From assembly GCA_031284085.1 (NCBI GenBank), contig JAITAM010000094.1:1-24869 (forward strand): 24,869 bases of DNA, written 5' to 3'. The notes under the pieces were generated by a model, which had not been told where the DNA came from, made no database searches, and saw nothing but the letters and a program-made list of their open reading frames with translations. Of the stretch, positions 14,471-22,230 are shown one piece after another; position 1 is the first letter of the stretch, and each line of letters begins with the position of its first letter. The stretch comes from Spirochaetaceae bacterium (GTDB taxonomy: Bacteria > Spirochaetota > Spirochaetia > Treponematales > Breznakiellaceae). Both the position numbers and the translations under genes were made by a program.

Positions 14471-15820
14471 GTGATAACCCAAGACCATACAATCCGCAAG
14501 CTGCTTATTGCCAACCGAGGAGAGATCGCCGTACGGATCATCAGAACCTGTCGGGAGATGGGCATAGAAACCGTAGCGGTCTATTCTACTGCGGATGCCA
14601 TGTGCCTTCACGTTCGTATGGCGGATGCGGCAGTATGTATAGGCCCTCCTCCATCGGCTCAAAGCTATCTTAACGTCAATAATATCATCATGGCTGCTTT
14701 ACAAACCGGCTGTGATGCCATACATCCTGGGGTCGGATTCCTCGCGGAGAACGCCGCTTTTGCCCGAAAGGTAGAAGAGCAGAAGCTGCTCTTTATCGGC
14801 CCGACACCTGAAACTATTGAGCTTTTGGGGGATAAAGTTAAGGCAAGGAATACGGCAAAACGTTTTGAGCTTCCCATTACCCCCGGAACCCAAGGGGCGA
14901 TAAAGGATGCTTTAGATGCAGCGGAAGCGGTAAAACTACTGGGCTTCCCGCTGATTATCAAAGCTGCATTAGGAGGCGGCGGCAAGGGGATGCGGATTGT
15001 GCGGTCTGCTGAAGAACTGACGGCAAACCTCGCCCTTGCAAGCCGTGAGGCTTTAGCTAACTTTGCGGACGGCACGGTATTTATAGAACGTTACTTAGAA
15101 AACCCCCGCCATGTGGAGCTTCAGATACTCGCCGATGGTAAAGGCGGCGTAGCCGTTTTAGGAGAACGGGATTGTTCCGTCCAAAAAAACCATCAAAAAC
15201 TGATCGAAGAAAGTCCTTCCCCTGGGGTAAGCGCGGATATGCGGGAGCGAATGTCCAAAGGGGCGGCAGCTTTGTTCCATGAACTCAAGTATCGAGGAGC
15301 CGGTACCATCGAGTTTCTTGTCGAAGGAGATAGTTTTTACTTTATGGAGGTAAATACGCGTATTCAGGTTGAGCATCCTGTGAGTGAATTTGTTACCGGT
15401 GCGGATATTGTGAGAGAGCAGATACTCTGTTGTGCAGAAAACCGTATGGAGCTTCCTGTCGGTCCACAGGAAATCCAAGGTTGGGCAATGGAGTGCCGGA
15501 TCAACGCAGTCGGCCCCGGCACGGTAACACGTCTTGATATTCCGGGAGGACACGGTATTCGTTTCGATTCTTTTCTCTACGCAGGATATACCGTTCCACC
15601 GTACTATGATTCTATGTTGGGAAAACTTATTGTCCATGCAAAGAACCGAGAAAGGGCTATCGCACGAATGGATAGGGCGCTATCGGAGCTTGCTATCGAA
15701 GGGATAAAGACCAACAAGGAGAGCCAAAGGTGGATCATTGCCGATCATACATTCCGTTCCGGCACATTCGGAACATCGTATTATGAAACAATGAGCAAGG
15801 AGATAGAAGATGCTGGATAA
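14471..15820 (+). CDS. accC: Biotin carboxylase subunit of acetyl-CoA carboxylase
   Basis: AccC is the ATP-grasp enzyme that carboxylates biotin on AccB. LLIANRGEIAVRI (11-23), the ATP glycine loop AALGGGGKGM (165-174), the VQKNHQKLIEESPSP segment (237-251) and the metal and bicarbonate residues in MEVNTRIQVEHPVSE (292-306) are all intact, and ECRIN (341-345) holds the substrate arginine. Directly after RINA the protein reads VGPGTVTR, where homologues such as the E. coli enzyme have a longer EDP...PSPG loop, so about seven residues are missing. The start is GTG at 14471 with AAAGGAG 7-8 nt upstream. The length is 449 aa. The end overlaps accD by 11 nt. Confidence 0.95.
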   Translation: MITQDHTIRKLLIANRGEIAVRIIRTCREMGIETVAVYSTADAMCLHVRMADAAVCIGPPPSAQSYLNVNNIIMAALQTGCDAIHPGVGFLAENAAFARKVEEQKLLFIGPTPETIELLGDKVKARNTAKRFELPITPGTQGAIKDALDAAEAVKLLGFPLIIKAALGGGGKGMRIVRSAEELTANLALASREALANFADGTVFIERYLENPRHVELQILADGKGGVAVLGERDCSVQKNHQKLIEESPSPGVSADMRERMSKGAAALFHELKYRGAGTIEFLVEGDSFYFMEVNTRIQVEHPVSEFVTGADIVREQILCCAENRMELPVGPQEIQGWAMECRINAVGPGTVTRLDIPGGHGIRFDSFLYAGYTVPPYYDSMLGKLIVHAKNRERAIARMDRALSELAIEGIKTNKESQRWIIADHTFRSGTFGTSYYETMSKEIEDAG

Positions 15821-16607
15821 AATATCCTGCCCGGCTTGCGGCGTATTCTACGAGAGCGCCGCCATTGATAAAGCCCTCAAAACCTGTCCGGGCTGCGGCT
15901 ATCATTACCGCATGGAACCGGCGGAACGCCTGCAATACCTCGCCGATCCCGATTCGTTCATCGAATTCTCGGCAAATCTCCGATCGCTCAATCCAATAGA
16001 CCTCTTAGGTTACGAGGAGAAACTTTCTGAGGCGCAAGCTAAGGCTCAGATGACGGATGCCGTGATAACCGGTATCTGCTCAATAGAGGGAAGGAAGCTC
16101 ATCCTCGGCCTTATGTCTTTTAATTTTATGGGCGGTTCCATGGGCTCTGTAGTCGGGGAAAAGGTGAGCCGGGCATTGCTGCGGGGGGCGGAAGAGAAGT
16201 TGCCGGTATTGATCTACACCACATCAGGAGGCGCACGGATGCAGGAAGGGATATTCTCCCTTATGCAGATGGCTAAAACCTCTAGTGCCGCTGCGGAACT
16301 GGACAAAGCCGGCATTCCCTTTTTCACCGTCCTTTGCGATCCCACCACCGGCGGCGTTACCGCCTCTTTTGCAATGCTGGCGGACATCATCATTGCCGAA
16401 CCGGGCGCTCTCATCGGTTTTGCAGGCAAGCGGGTTATAGAAGGCACGCTCCGGCAGAATCTCCCCGAAGGGTTTCAAAAAGCCGAGTTCCAACGAGAGA
16501 AAGGATTCGTGGATTTGATTGTAAAGCGGCAGGACCAGCGGCGGATCATCCGAGAACTCATCGATCTTCACGGCTGCACTACTGAAACCGAAACCGAAAA
16601 GGAGTGA
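15810..16607 (+). CDS. accD: Acetyl-CoA carboxylase carboxyltransferase beta subunit
   Basis: AccD forms the carboxyltransferase with AccA, moving CO2 from biotin to acetyl-CoA to give malonyl-CoA. The N-terminal zinc ribbon is Cys7-x2-Cys10 and Cys26-x2-Cys29 (CPAC, CPGC). The crotonase-fold core shows SGGARMQEGIFSLMQMAKT and DPTTGGVTASFAMLADI, and the C-terminal RVIEGTLRQNLPEGFQ is characteristic. At 265 aa it is at the short end because the zinc ribbon begins almost at the N-terminus. AAGGAG precedes the ATG by 9 nt. accA follows after 4 nt. Confidence 0.96.
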   Translation: MLDKISCPACGVFYESAAIDKALKTCPGCGYHYRMEPAERLQYLADPDSFIEFSANLRSLNPIDLLGYEEKLSEAQAKAQMTDAVITGICSIEGRKLILGLMSFNFMGGSMGSVVGEKVSRALLRGAEEKLPVLIYTTSGGARMQEGIFSLMQMAKTSSAAAELDKAGIPFFTVLCDPTTGGVTASFAMLADIIIAEPGALIGFAGKRVIEGTLRQNLPEGFQKAEFQREKGFVDLIVKRQDQRRIIRELIDLHGCTTETETEKE

Positions 16608-16611
16608 TGTA

Positions 16612-17538
16612 ATGATGGAAATCTCTACCCTTCGAGAAAAACTGCGGGAACTAAAGAGCTTAACTGAGGCCTCAGGCCTTGACGCCTCAGAGGAGCTGGG
16701 GCAGATTGAGGCAAAGATAGATGCAGGCTCAAAGACGGAACTTACGTGGAAGCAAGTTGAACTTGCCCGCCACCCGCAACGCCCTTATGCTTTGGATTAC
16801 ATAGAGCGCATCTTCGACAATTTTATTGAACTGCACGGCGACCGGTACTTTGGAGATGATCCTGCCGTTATCGGAGGGCTTGGTTTTCTTGCCGGTCGTC
16901 CTGTAACCATTCTGGCAAACCAGAAAGGGCGGACACTGAAAGAGAATCTTTACCGCAACCACGGCATGGCTAACCCCGAAGGTTACAGAAAGGCGCTCCG
17001 CCTTGCCCATCAAGCGGAGAAATTCAAGCGGCCTATCATCACCTTTGTTGATACAGCAGGCGCTTATCCTGGGATAGGGGCTGAGGAACGCGGGATTGGT
17101 GAAGCCATTGCACGCAACCTCAGGGAATTCAGCCAGCTAAAGACCCCCATTCTCTGTGTCATCATTGGCGAAGGAGGGTCTGGGGGCGCTTTGGGTATCT
17201 GTGTGGGGGACAAGATTTACATGATGGAGAATGCTATCTATTCTGTGATCAGCCCTGAAGGCTGTGCATCGATTCTGCTGCGGGATGCTGCACGTGCAAA
17301 GGATGCGGCGGCGATGCTGCGTATCACCAGCGCCGATCTTTTGGCTTTTAAGGTGATTAACGGTATTATTCGGGAACCCGCAGGCGGCGCCCACCTTGAT
17401 CCTGATGAGGCTGCTCGGCTCATCAAAGAAACGCTTATAAAAGACCTTGAAGACATATCAACCCGCAACCTATCAGTTCTGGTACGCTACCGCAACCAGA
17501 AAATACGCAAAATAGGACAGTGGCGAGAACAGGCATAA
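16612..17538 (+). CDS. accA: Acetyl-CoA carboxylase carboxyltransferase alpha subunit
   Basis: AccA partners AccD in the carboxyltransferase. Motifs include WKQVELARHPQRPYALDYI, FIELHGDRYFGDDPAVIGG, NQKGR, VDTAGAYPGIGAEERG, IGEGGSGGALGI and SPEGCASILLRD. An N-terminal helical segment precedes the core. The length of 308 aa is close to the usual 315-320. Two adjacent ATG codons (16612, 16615) could each serve; AGGAG overlapping the accD stop fits either. It is the last gene of the fab-acc operon. I see no convincing intrinsic terminator after it: only a 5-bp TCAGG/CCTGA pairing with a long loop near 17556-17582. Confidence 0.96.
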   Translation: MMEISTLREKLRELKSLTEASGLDASEELGQIEAKIDAGSKTELTWKQVELARHPQRPYALDYIERIFDNFIELHGDRYFGDDPAVIGGLGFLAGRPVTILANQKGRTLKENLYRNHGMANPEGYRKALRLAHQAEKFKRPIITFVDTAGAYPGIGAEERGIGEAIARNLREFSQLKTPILCVIIGEGGSGGALGICVGDKIYMMENAIYSVISPEGCASILLRDAARAKDAAAMLRITSADLLAFKVINGIIREPAGGAHLDPDEAARLIKETLIKDLEDISTRNLSVLVRYRNQKIRKIGQWREQA

Positions 17539-17589
17539 CGTTTTGGTGTTATTGTCAGGAGTGGTTTATGGCTTTTGCCTGAAAGCAGC

Positions 17590-17945
17590 CTATCTGATCA
17601 GAAGCGCCTCGTAGTTTTCAGACTTTTCATGCCTAAGCTTCTTTATTTTGTTAGGGCGTATCACATAGGAATGAAAATTAAAGGCAGATAAATCAAGTAT
17701 AGAACACTGAGAAAGAATATCTGCAAATCGCCCCATCGCTACCCAAACAGAAAAGAAATGTCAATATAAATAATCATACCTTGCTTAATGCTCTCATCTA
17801 CCGTTGTGGAAATGCTTATAAGTAGCAAAGTTTGCCTAAAATCTTTGGAAATTGGCATATAGTCTATCTTTGATTGACTTACTGGGCGAAAAAAGGTGGA
17901 ATGGAATTCCATATCTAGAACCTGTCTATACGATGGACAGCTCAT
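17590..17945 (-). pseudogene. Possible frameshifted coding remnant, unidentified
   Basis: The 430-nt gap between accA and the kinase gene holds no intact gene. On the minus strand an open frame begins at 17945 (27 nt after the kinase stop), includes KDFRQTLLLISISTTVDES, and stops at 17739. Shifting frame at that stop continues for about 49 more codons (AMGRFADILSQCSILDLSAF, later YVIRPNKIKKLR) to a stop at 17590-17592. The two pieces together read like one degraded protein of about 115 residues. I cannot name the family, and it may be a chance succession of open frames. Confidence 0.3.
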
Positions 17946-17971
17946 TAGAAAACCTATTGGCTGGGCGGGTA

Positions 17972-20392
17972 TTATCCCTTCAGTTCAGCGAGCAGCTCTT
18001 GGGCTTTTTCCACAGCTTCATCGTAGTCCCGAGAATTGACCATATCCAGCGTTTCTGCAAAGGCGGCATCAAAAGCGGGGGGCGCGCCCAAAAGGCGCAG
18101 GACTTCCAGTTCTTTTACCACAGCTTTGATAGAGGCGGAACGGCCTTCTTCACAGGCTTCCACTAATTCGACAAGCTTTGCCGCCATGTCCGCTGCGCCG
18201 GTTCCGATTTTTTCCGGACCAGACTCTTCCACAAACAGCGAAGTCCCGCGCAAGGCCGCGTTAAAGGCTTCAAGTGCGCGGCAAAACCCTTCCGTCTCCG
18301 CAAGACAGATGCGCTTGTCTTCGCCTTTTGACGCCGCTTCCAGCCTCCTGCCCCATTCGGAAAGCCGCCGCGCCCCGATGGTAGCATAGATTCCCTTATA
18401 GGCGTGTACCTGTACCGTGTAAGGGTTCCAGTCCCCCGCTTCAAGGCTTTTTCGGATAAGAGCAAGGCCTTTTTCCATGCCGGAGGAAAGCCGCTTCAGC
18501 GTAGACGTATAGGTTTCAAAGCTGTCCGCGGCGTAATGAAGCCCTTGGTCAACATCAAGCCCTTCGATCTTTGAAAGCTCATCGAGGATGAGTTTCTGTC
18601 GGGGGTCTTTTTTGGCGGACACGCCGTCATTTTCCGTTTCGGCGAGGATGTATTTTTCTTCCGGCAGAAATTTTTTCAATACTCCGTTCAGAACCGCAGC
18701 CTCAATGGGCTTGGGAATAAAACCATCCATGCCGGAGGAAAGGAAAAGCTCTTTCATGCCCTTCATGGCGTTGGCGGAAAGACAGATTATCGGAATCTCA
18801 GAAAGTTCTCCGCTCATGTTTTGCAGGGATTTCTCCATTTCTCTGATCCGCCGGGTGGCCTCAATACCGTCCATGACGGGCATCATGTGATCCATGAAAA
18901 CAATATCGTAGGGACGTTTTTCATCAAAGGATTTTTTTACCATATCTACAGCCCTTTGTCCGTCTTCTGCAGACTCCGCCTTGATATGGCAGCGGCTAAG
19001 GAAGCCCAGCGCAACGATAAGATTCGCCGGAACATCGTCCACGACAAGCGCCCTTACTCCTTCTACCGCGATAAGCTGGCGCACATGTTCGGCAGGCTTC
19101 TCCACTTTCGAAGGCTCTCCTTTTATCAGCGGAAGGTACACGGTGAACTCGGAGCCTTTTCCGTACTCGCTGTCAACGGTTATAAAACCGCCTTGCAGCG
19201 CTACCAACTGCTTGACAATAGCAAGACCCAAGCCAGTGCCTTCAATGCCTTTATTCTTGCGCGTATCCATCTGTTGGAAACTCTCAAAAAGGAGGGGAAT
19301 ATTTTCTTTTTTTATGCCGATCCCGCTATCGGAGATTTCGGCGATAAGATACTCATCGCCATTACTGGGAAGCCTGCCCGTATCCAGCGTAAAGGAGACC
19401 GAACCTTCCCTAGTGTACTTAATAGCGTTATTAATCAGATTGGTAAAAATCTGGCTTAACCGCGTTTCATCAGCATACACAAATTCAGGGACCGAAGAGG
19501 AATAACCGCTTTGAAAGCCGAGTGATTTTTGTCTTGCGATAAAAGACTGCATGTAGCAAAGATTGTTGAAGAGCGCGTGGATACTGAAATGTACCGGCAG
19601 CAATTCCAGTTTCCCGCTTTCAGCTTTGGAAAAATCAAGAATATCGTTAATGGTGTCCAGCAGGATTTTTGACATTTTCTTGATGTCCGACAGATAGTTT
19701 TTCTACATCGAAGTCAGATTTTCCTGCGGCATCAAATCGCTCATGCCGATTATCGTATTCATGGGCGTGCGTATTTCATGGCTCATCTTTGCCAAGAATT
19801 CGCTTTTTGCCTTGCTCGCCGCCTCCGCCTTTACCCGTGCGTCTTCAAGCTCCGTAATATCCGTATAAAGCAGGATGACTCCATCTAATTCACCTCTGTC
19901 GTCAAACGTTGCTGTTACATACATATAATAGATCGAGTGCTGTTCGCCGTCGGGAGAGCTTATGGTCTCTTTTACGATCTGCGTATTTTTGGATGCAATT
20001 GCCTCTTCGATAATTTCCTTGATTTTCGCGGCGTCGGCACTACCGAAATAACGCTCGCATACATCAAAAGCTCTCTTCCCTTCAATATCCGCAGGCTCCT
20101 TGCTCACGGCCATTTCTCTGAAAAGATTGTCGGTGTAATAAGCGACGTTCAATTCTTTGTCTAAAAGCAGAATGGTGTTTTTGCTGTATCTCAACAGCAT
20201 GGTCATAAACTTTTCCTGCCGGGACATCTCGCTGCTGAGGGTCCCTACAACCGCATACTGCGTAGCATTCAAAGCGTTGAACCGTTCAAGCTGAGCATCT
20301 GCGGCGGAAAGCTTCCGGTTTGTTTTTTTCAGTTCCAGCTCAAGCCGCTTTATTTCCGCTTTAAGAGCTGACGGGTCTTCGGTATCAAGCAC
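17972..20392 (-). pseudogene. Hybrid histidine kinase (PAS-HisKA-HATPase-REC-HPt) interrupted by an amber codon
   Basis: This would be one soluble 806-codon sensor kinase without membrane segments. In order it has a coiled coil (about 10-40), a PAS domain (about 60-180), an H-box with His205 in [11 protein letters not shown], an N-box (LINNAIKYT, about 319-327), G-boxes (DSGIG at 355-359; GTGLGLAIVKQL), a receiver domain with phospho-Asp501 in VFMDHMMPVMDG and Lys561 in PKPI, and an HPt domain with His663 in VHAYKGIYATIGA. Codon 230 is TAG, between the H-box and the rest of the dimerisation helix, and the same frame continues perfectly on both sides. The N-terminal product (19703-20392) would lack ATP binding; the C-terminal frame restarts at best at Met240 (19675). 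The start is GTG at 20392, just after the FIST gene. It is either a recent nonsense mutation, a sequencing error, or readthrough. Confidence 0.85.
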
Positions 20393-20399
20393 GAGCTTT

Positions 20400-20421
20400 T
20401 CCTAGAGTACTCCTAGAGTAC
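20400..20421. repeat. 11-bp direct duplication
   Basis: tcctagagtac occurs twice in succession (20400-20410 and 20411-20421). It spans the FIST stop codon and lies just upstream of the kinase GTG, so one copy may be a recent duplication that altered the junction of the two genes. Confidence 0.85.
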
Positions 20422-21199
20422 ACATACAATCACCGAGAAATTTTGTAGATGGTTCGACACTTTTCCATTTTCGAGAATACTTGGAAATACTTCTCCGCCG
20501 GAATAAGCAAAAAGCCACGGAACCGGCTTACCAATGACAGAAGCGGCTCTAGCGGCCTCTTCCTTCCATCGCGGGCCTAAAATCCAAAAACGAGAAGCGC
20601 AGGCGTATATGAGAATGCCCCTATGTTCCGCGGCCTTGCCTTTCATTATGCTTTCCAGTAGATTCCCCGTTGATTCTACAACAGCTCTGTCGTCTATAGA
20701 ACAAAAAGATATTTCTGCATTTTCAGGTACCAAGCCGCTTATGCTCAGAGAACCGTTGTCATGAACCTTTAGTCCGGTGCGGAATACCTTTGAGCCATCC
20801 TCTTCATGGATAAGTATGGGTATATTATAGGGAACTGCAGAAGGTGCAAGACCGATGCTTTCAAGATACTTCTTAACGGAGATCTCATTTATCGTTTCAA
20901 TAAAATTTGATCTTGCACTCGTAATCTTAGCGTGCTTTGCCTGTAGAGATTTCTCGGTAACCGCTGCGGTGTAGAACTCCGGCTTCAGATCACCATAGAC
21001 CGCGAGCAAAGCTATTGACGATTCGTAGGCGTTCCCCTCGTAGATGACTCGGCTCATTCGCTCGTCTTTTTCATTCGTAATAGGCAGGGTTCCAAACAGG
21101 GGTACCATGCCGCCCGAAGCCTTGTGCAGCCGCCATGTAGCTTAGATCCGTGACTGAAACGCTTGGTGCAGTAAAAGGTTTTGCTAGAGGAAAACTTGC
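20413..21199 (-). pseudogene. FIST-domain sensory protein, 5' end degraded
   Basis: FIST domains bind small molecules in signal-transduction proteins and often sit beside histidine kinases. The C-terminal FIST_C half is intact: KKYLESIGL, a PILIHEEDGSKVFRTGL strand, ILIYACASRFWILG, EEAARAASVIGKPVPWLFAY, GGEVFP and a terminal NFSVIVCVL. Before it, VPLFGTLPITNEKDE is the late part of FIST_N. The longest single frame starts at an ATG at 21108 (231 aa), but full FIST proteins are about 370-400 aa. In another minus-strand frame, 21199 to about 21130 encodes KPFTAPSVSVTDLSYMAA, which joins the main frame by one indel; an in-frame TAA lies just upstream of the main frame and another just before the shifted segment. 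The gene therefore appears frameshifted and truncated, unless translation from an internal start yields a short product. Confidence 0.7.
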
Positions 21200-21447
21200 T
21201 TAAACTTTTGATGATTGTATGAGACGGCACGTTGAGTATCTGAGCGGAATTCTCGAACTGCTTTTGTTCAAAGGGCTGTTAAGCAGGAACCTTCCGCCGA
21301 AAGGTAGGGAGCTAAATCAAATGGATAAGCGGCTAAATCAAATGATTAAATCATTGATTGTAAAGCATTTACTCAATTTAGAGGTCTGTACCCCTCCATA
21401 ATCGAGCAACTACGGCCTGTTTACGGTCCCCAAACGGCCAAAAGCTC

Positions 21448-21653
21448 TGAGGTCTGCCCCTACTTTTATCGGAGGATCTTGCCAAGTCTTTATACTCAGC
21501 TTCAGGATCTGTCCATCTTCCAAATTGAACGCTCTTCGCCGGGCATAGCTTTCTGCAAATGCCGCAGCCGGTGCAATTCCCATCTACACTGTAGCTTCTA
21601 GCAAAGAAAGACTGTGAGGTCTGACCCCTGTTTTTGCCGGAGGATCCTGCCAA
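21448..21653. repeat. Pair of about 38-bp direct repeats flanking a ferredoxin scrap
   Basis: tgaggtctgcccctac...ggaggatcttgccaa (21448-21485) and tgaggtctgacccctg...ggaggatcctgccaa (21615-21653) agree at most positions. They share the ggtctgacccc word with the 23-bp array (reverse complement). They bracket a short 4Fe-4S coding fragment. Confidence 0.75.
21486..21614 (-). pseudogene. 4Fe-4S ferredoxin fragment
   Basis: On the minus strand the stretch reads YSVDGNCTGCGICRKLCPAK, a complete CxxCxxCxxxCP cluster-binding motif. Before and after it the frame runs into the flanking direct repeats, so neither a proper N-terminus nor the second cluster of a 2[4Fe-4S] ferredoxin is present. The nominal open frame (21378-21653) is mostly repeat sequence. 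I interpret this as a broken remnant of a larger ferredoxin-type protein; a tiny functional ferredoxin is unlikely. Confidence 0.6.
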
Positions 21654-21673
21654 TCAAAAACAGGTCAGACCTC
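21616..21673. repeat. Long imperfect inverted repeat
   Basis: gaggtctgacccctgtttttg (21616-21636) pairs with caaaaacaggtcagacctc (21655-21673), perfect except for a two-base deletion, around an 18-nt loop. It could form a strong hairpin on either strand. It lacks a following T-tract on the plus strand. Confidence 0.75.
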
Positions 21674-21686
21674 TCGTTGTTTCTTT

Positions 21687-21745
21687 AGACGAAGAGTCGT
21701 ACTCTGCTCTTGATACAAGAACCTTTGAAACAGCCTGCAAGCTGC
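21687..21745 (+). repeat. Dispersed 63-bp-family repeat copy
   Basis: agacgaagagtcgtactctg, then ctcttgatacaaga, then ctttgaaacagcctgcaagc matches the copies at 6818 (reverse), 12088 and 24838 (reverse). It follows directly after the inverted repeat at 21616-21673. Confidence 0.75.
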
Positions 21746-21917
21746 CTGCTTGACCTTAAACTTTTGTTTTGTTTATGTTTAGAAGAATATCACCTATGAA
21801 ATGTCCTTTTGCCTGCCTGCCTACTCGCCTGTGCGGAAAGTCTTTTCAAGACATTAAAAGGGGAAGTGGATAAGTTGAAAGGAAGACACACCAAAGAGAA
21901 AGTGAGGGTAGAAGGTA

Positions 21918-21947
21918 TTTGATAAGTATATCAAACTATATTATAAT
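21918..21947 (+). promoter_or_regulatory. Strong promoter with overlapping palindromic operator
   Basis: TTGATA (21919-21924) and TATAAT (21942-21947) are 17 nt apart. The -35 box lies inside the perfect inverted repeat TTTGATA-AGTA-TATCAAA (21918-21935). No coding gene starts for 280 nt. The gap 21746-22230 otherwise holds AT-rich sequence without an open frame. The transcript could be the long leader of the TPR gene or an independent small RNA. Confidence 0.55.
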
Positions 21948-22001
21948 AAACGACGTAGAGATACGGCATTCTGCTATGCTGTACCGATAGCCTTAACACA
22001 T

Positions 22002-22033
22002 TGTAATGCAGCTTAACCTACTTGTCCATTACA
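22002..22033 (+). other. Hairpin TGTAATG-N18-CATTACA in the 21950-22230 gap
   Basis: Two perfect 7-nt arms (22002-22008, 22027-22033) lie about 50 nt downstream of the predicted start of the 21919-21947 promoter. Without a T-tract it is not a classical terminator; it may be part of an RNA structure or a protein-binding site. Confidence 0.35.
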
Positions 22034-22195
22034 TCGGGGGAATTCCACTATTTCAACCTGCCGAACCAACCTAACCTAGACAGGAATTGTTTCATATATA
22101 TCTCTCTGCGCTCTATCTCGTGCAGATCGGCCGCAGGAGAGCAAGGCTTCGGTCTGAGTCTTAATCAAGATTAGGTCGGGTTTTATCCTTCCCAC

Positions 22196-22224
22196 TTGAT
22201 ATAGACTTCTTTATTTTCGATAAT
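22196..22224 (+). promoter_or_regulatory. Promoter immediately before the TPR gene
   Basis: TTGATA (22196-22201), 17 nt, GATAAT (22219-22224). The -10 box ends 6 nt before the ATG at 22231, so transcription would start at or next to the start codon. No Shine-Dalgarno is present. Confidence 0.45.
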
Positions 22225-22230
22225 CAATGT

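Noticed and set aside
19703..19705. Pyrrolysine or general TAG recoding
   Set aside because: TAG ends several intact genes in the window, and nothing here points to pyrrolysine machinery.
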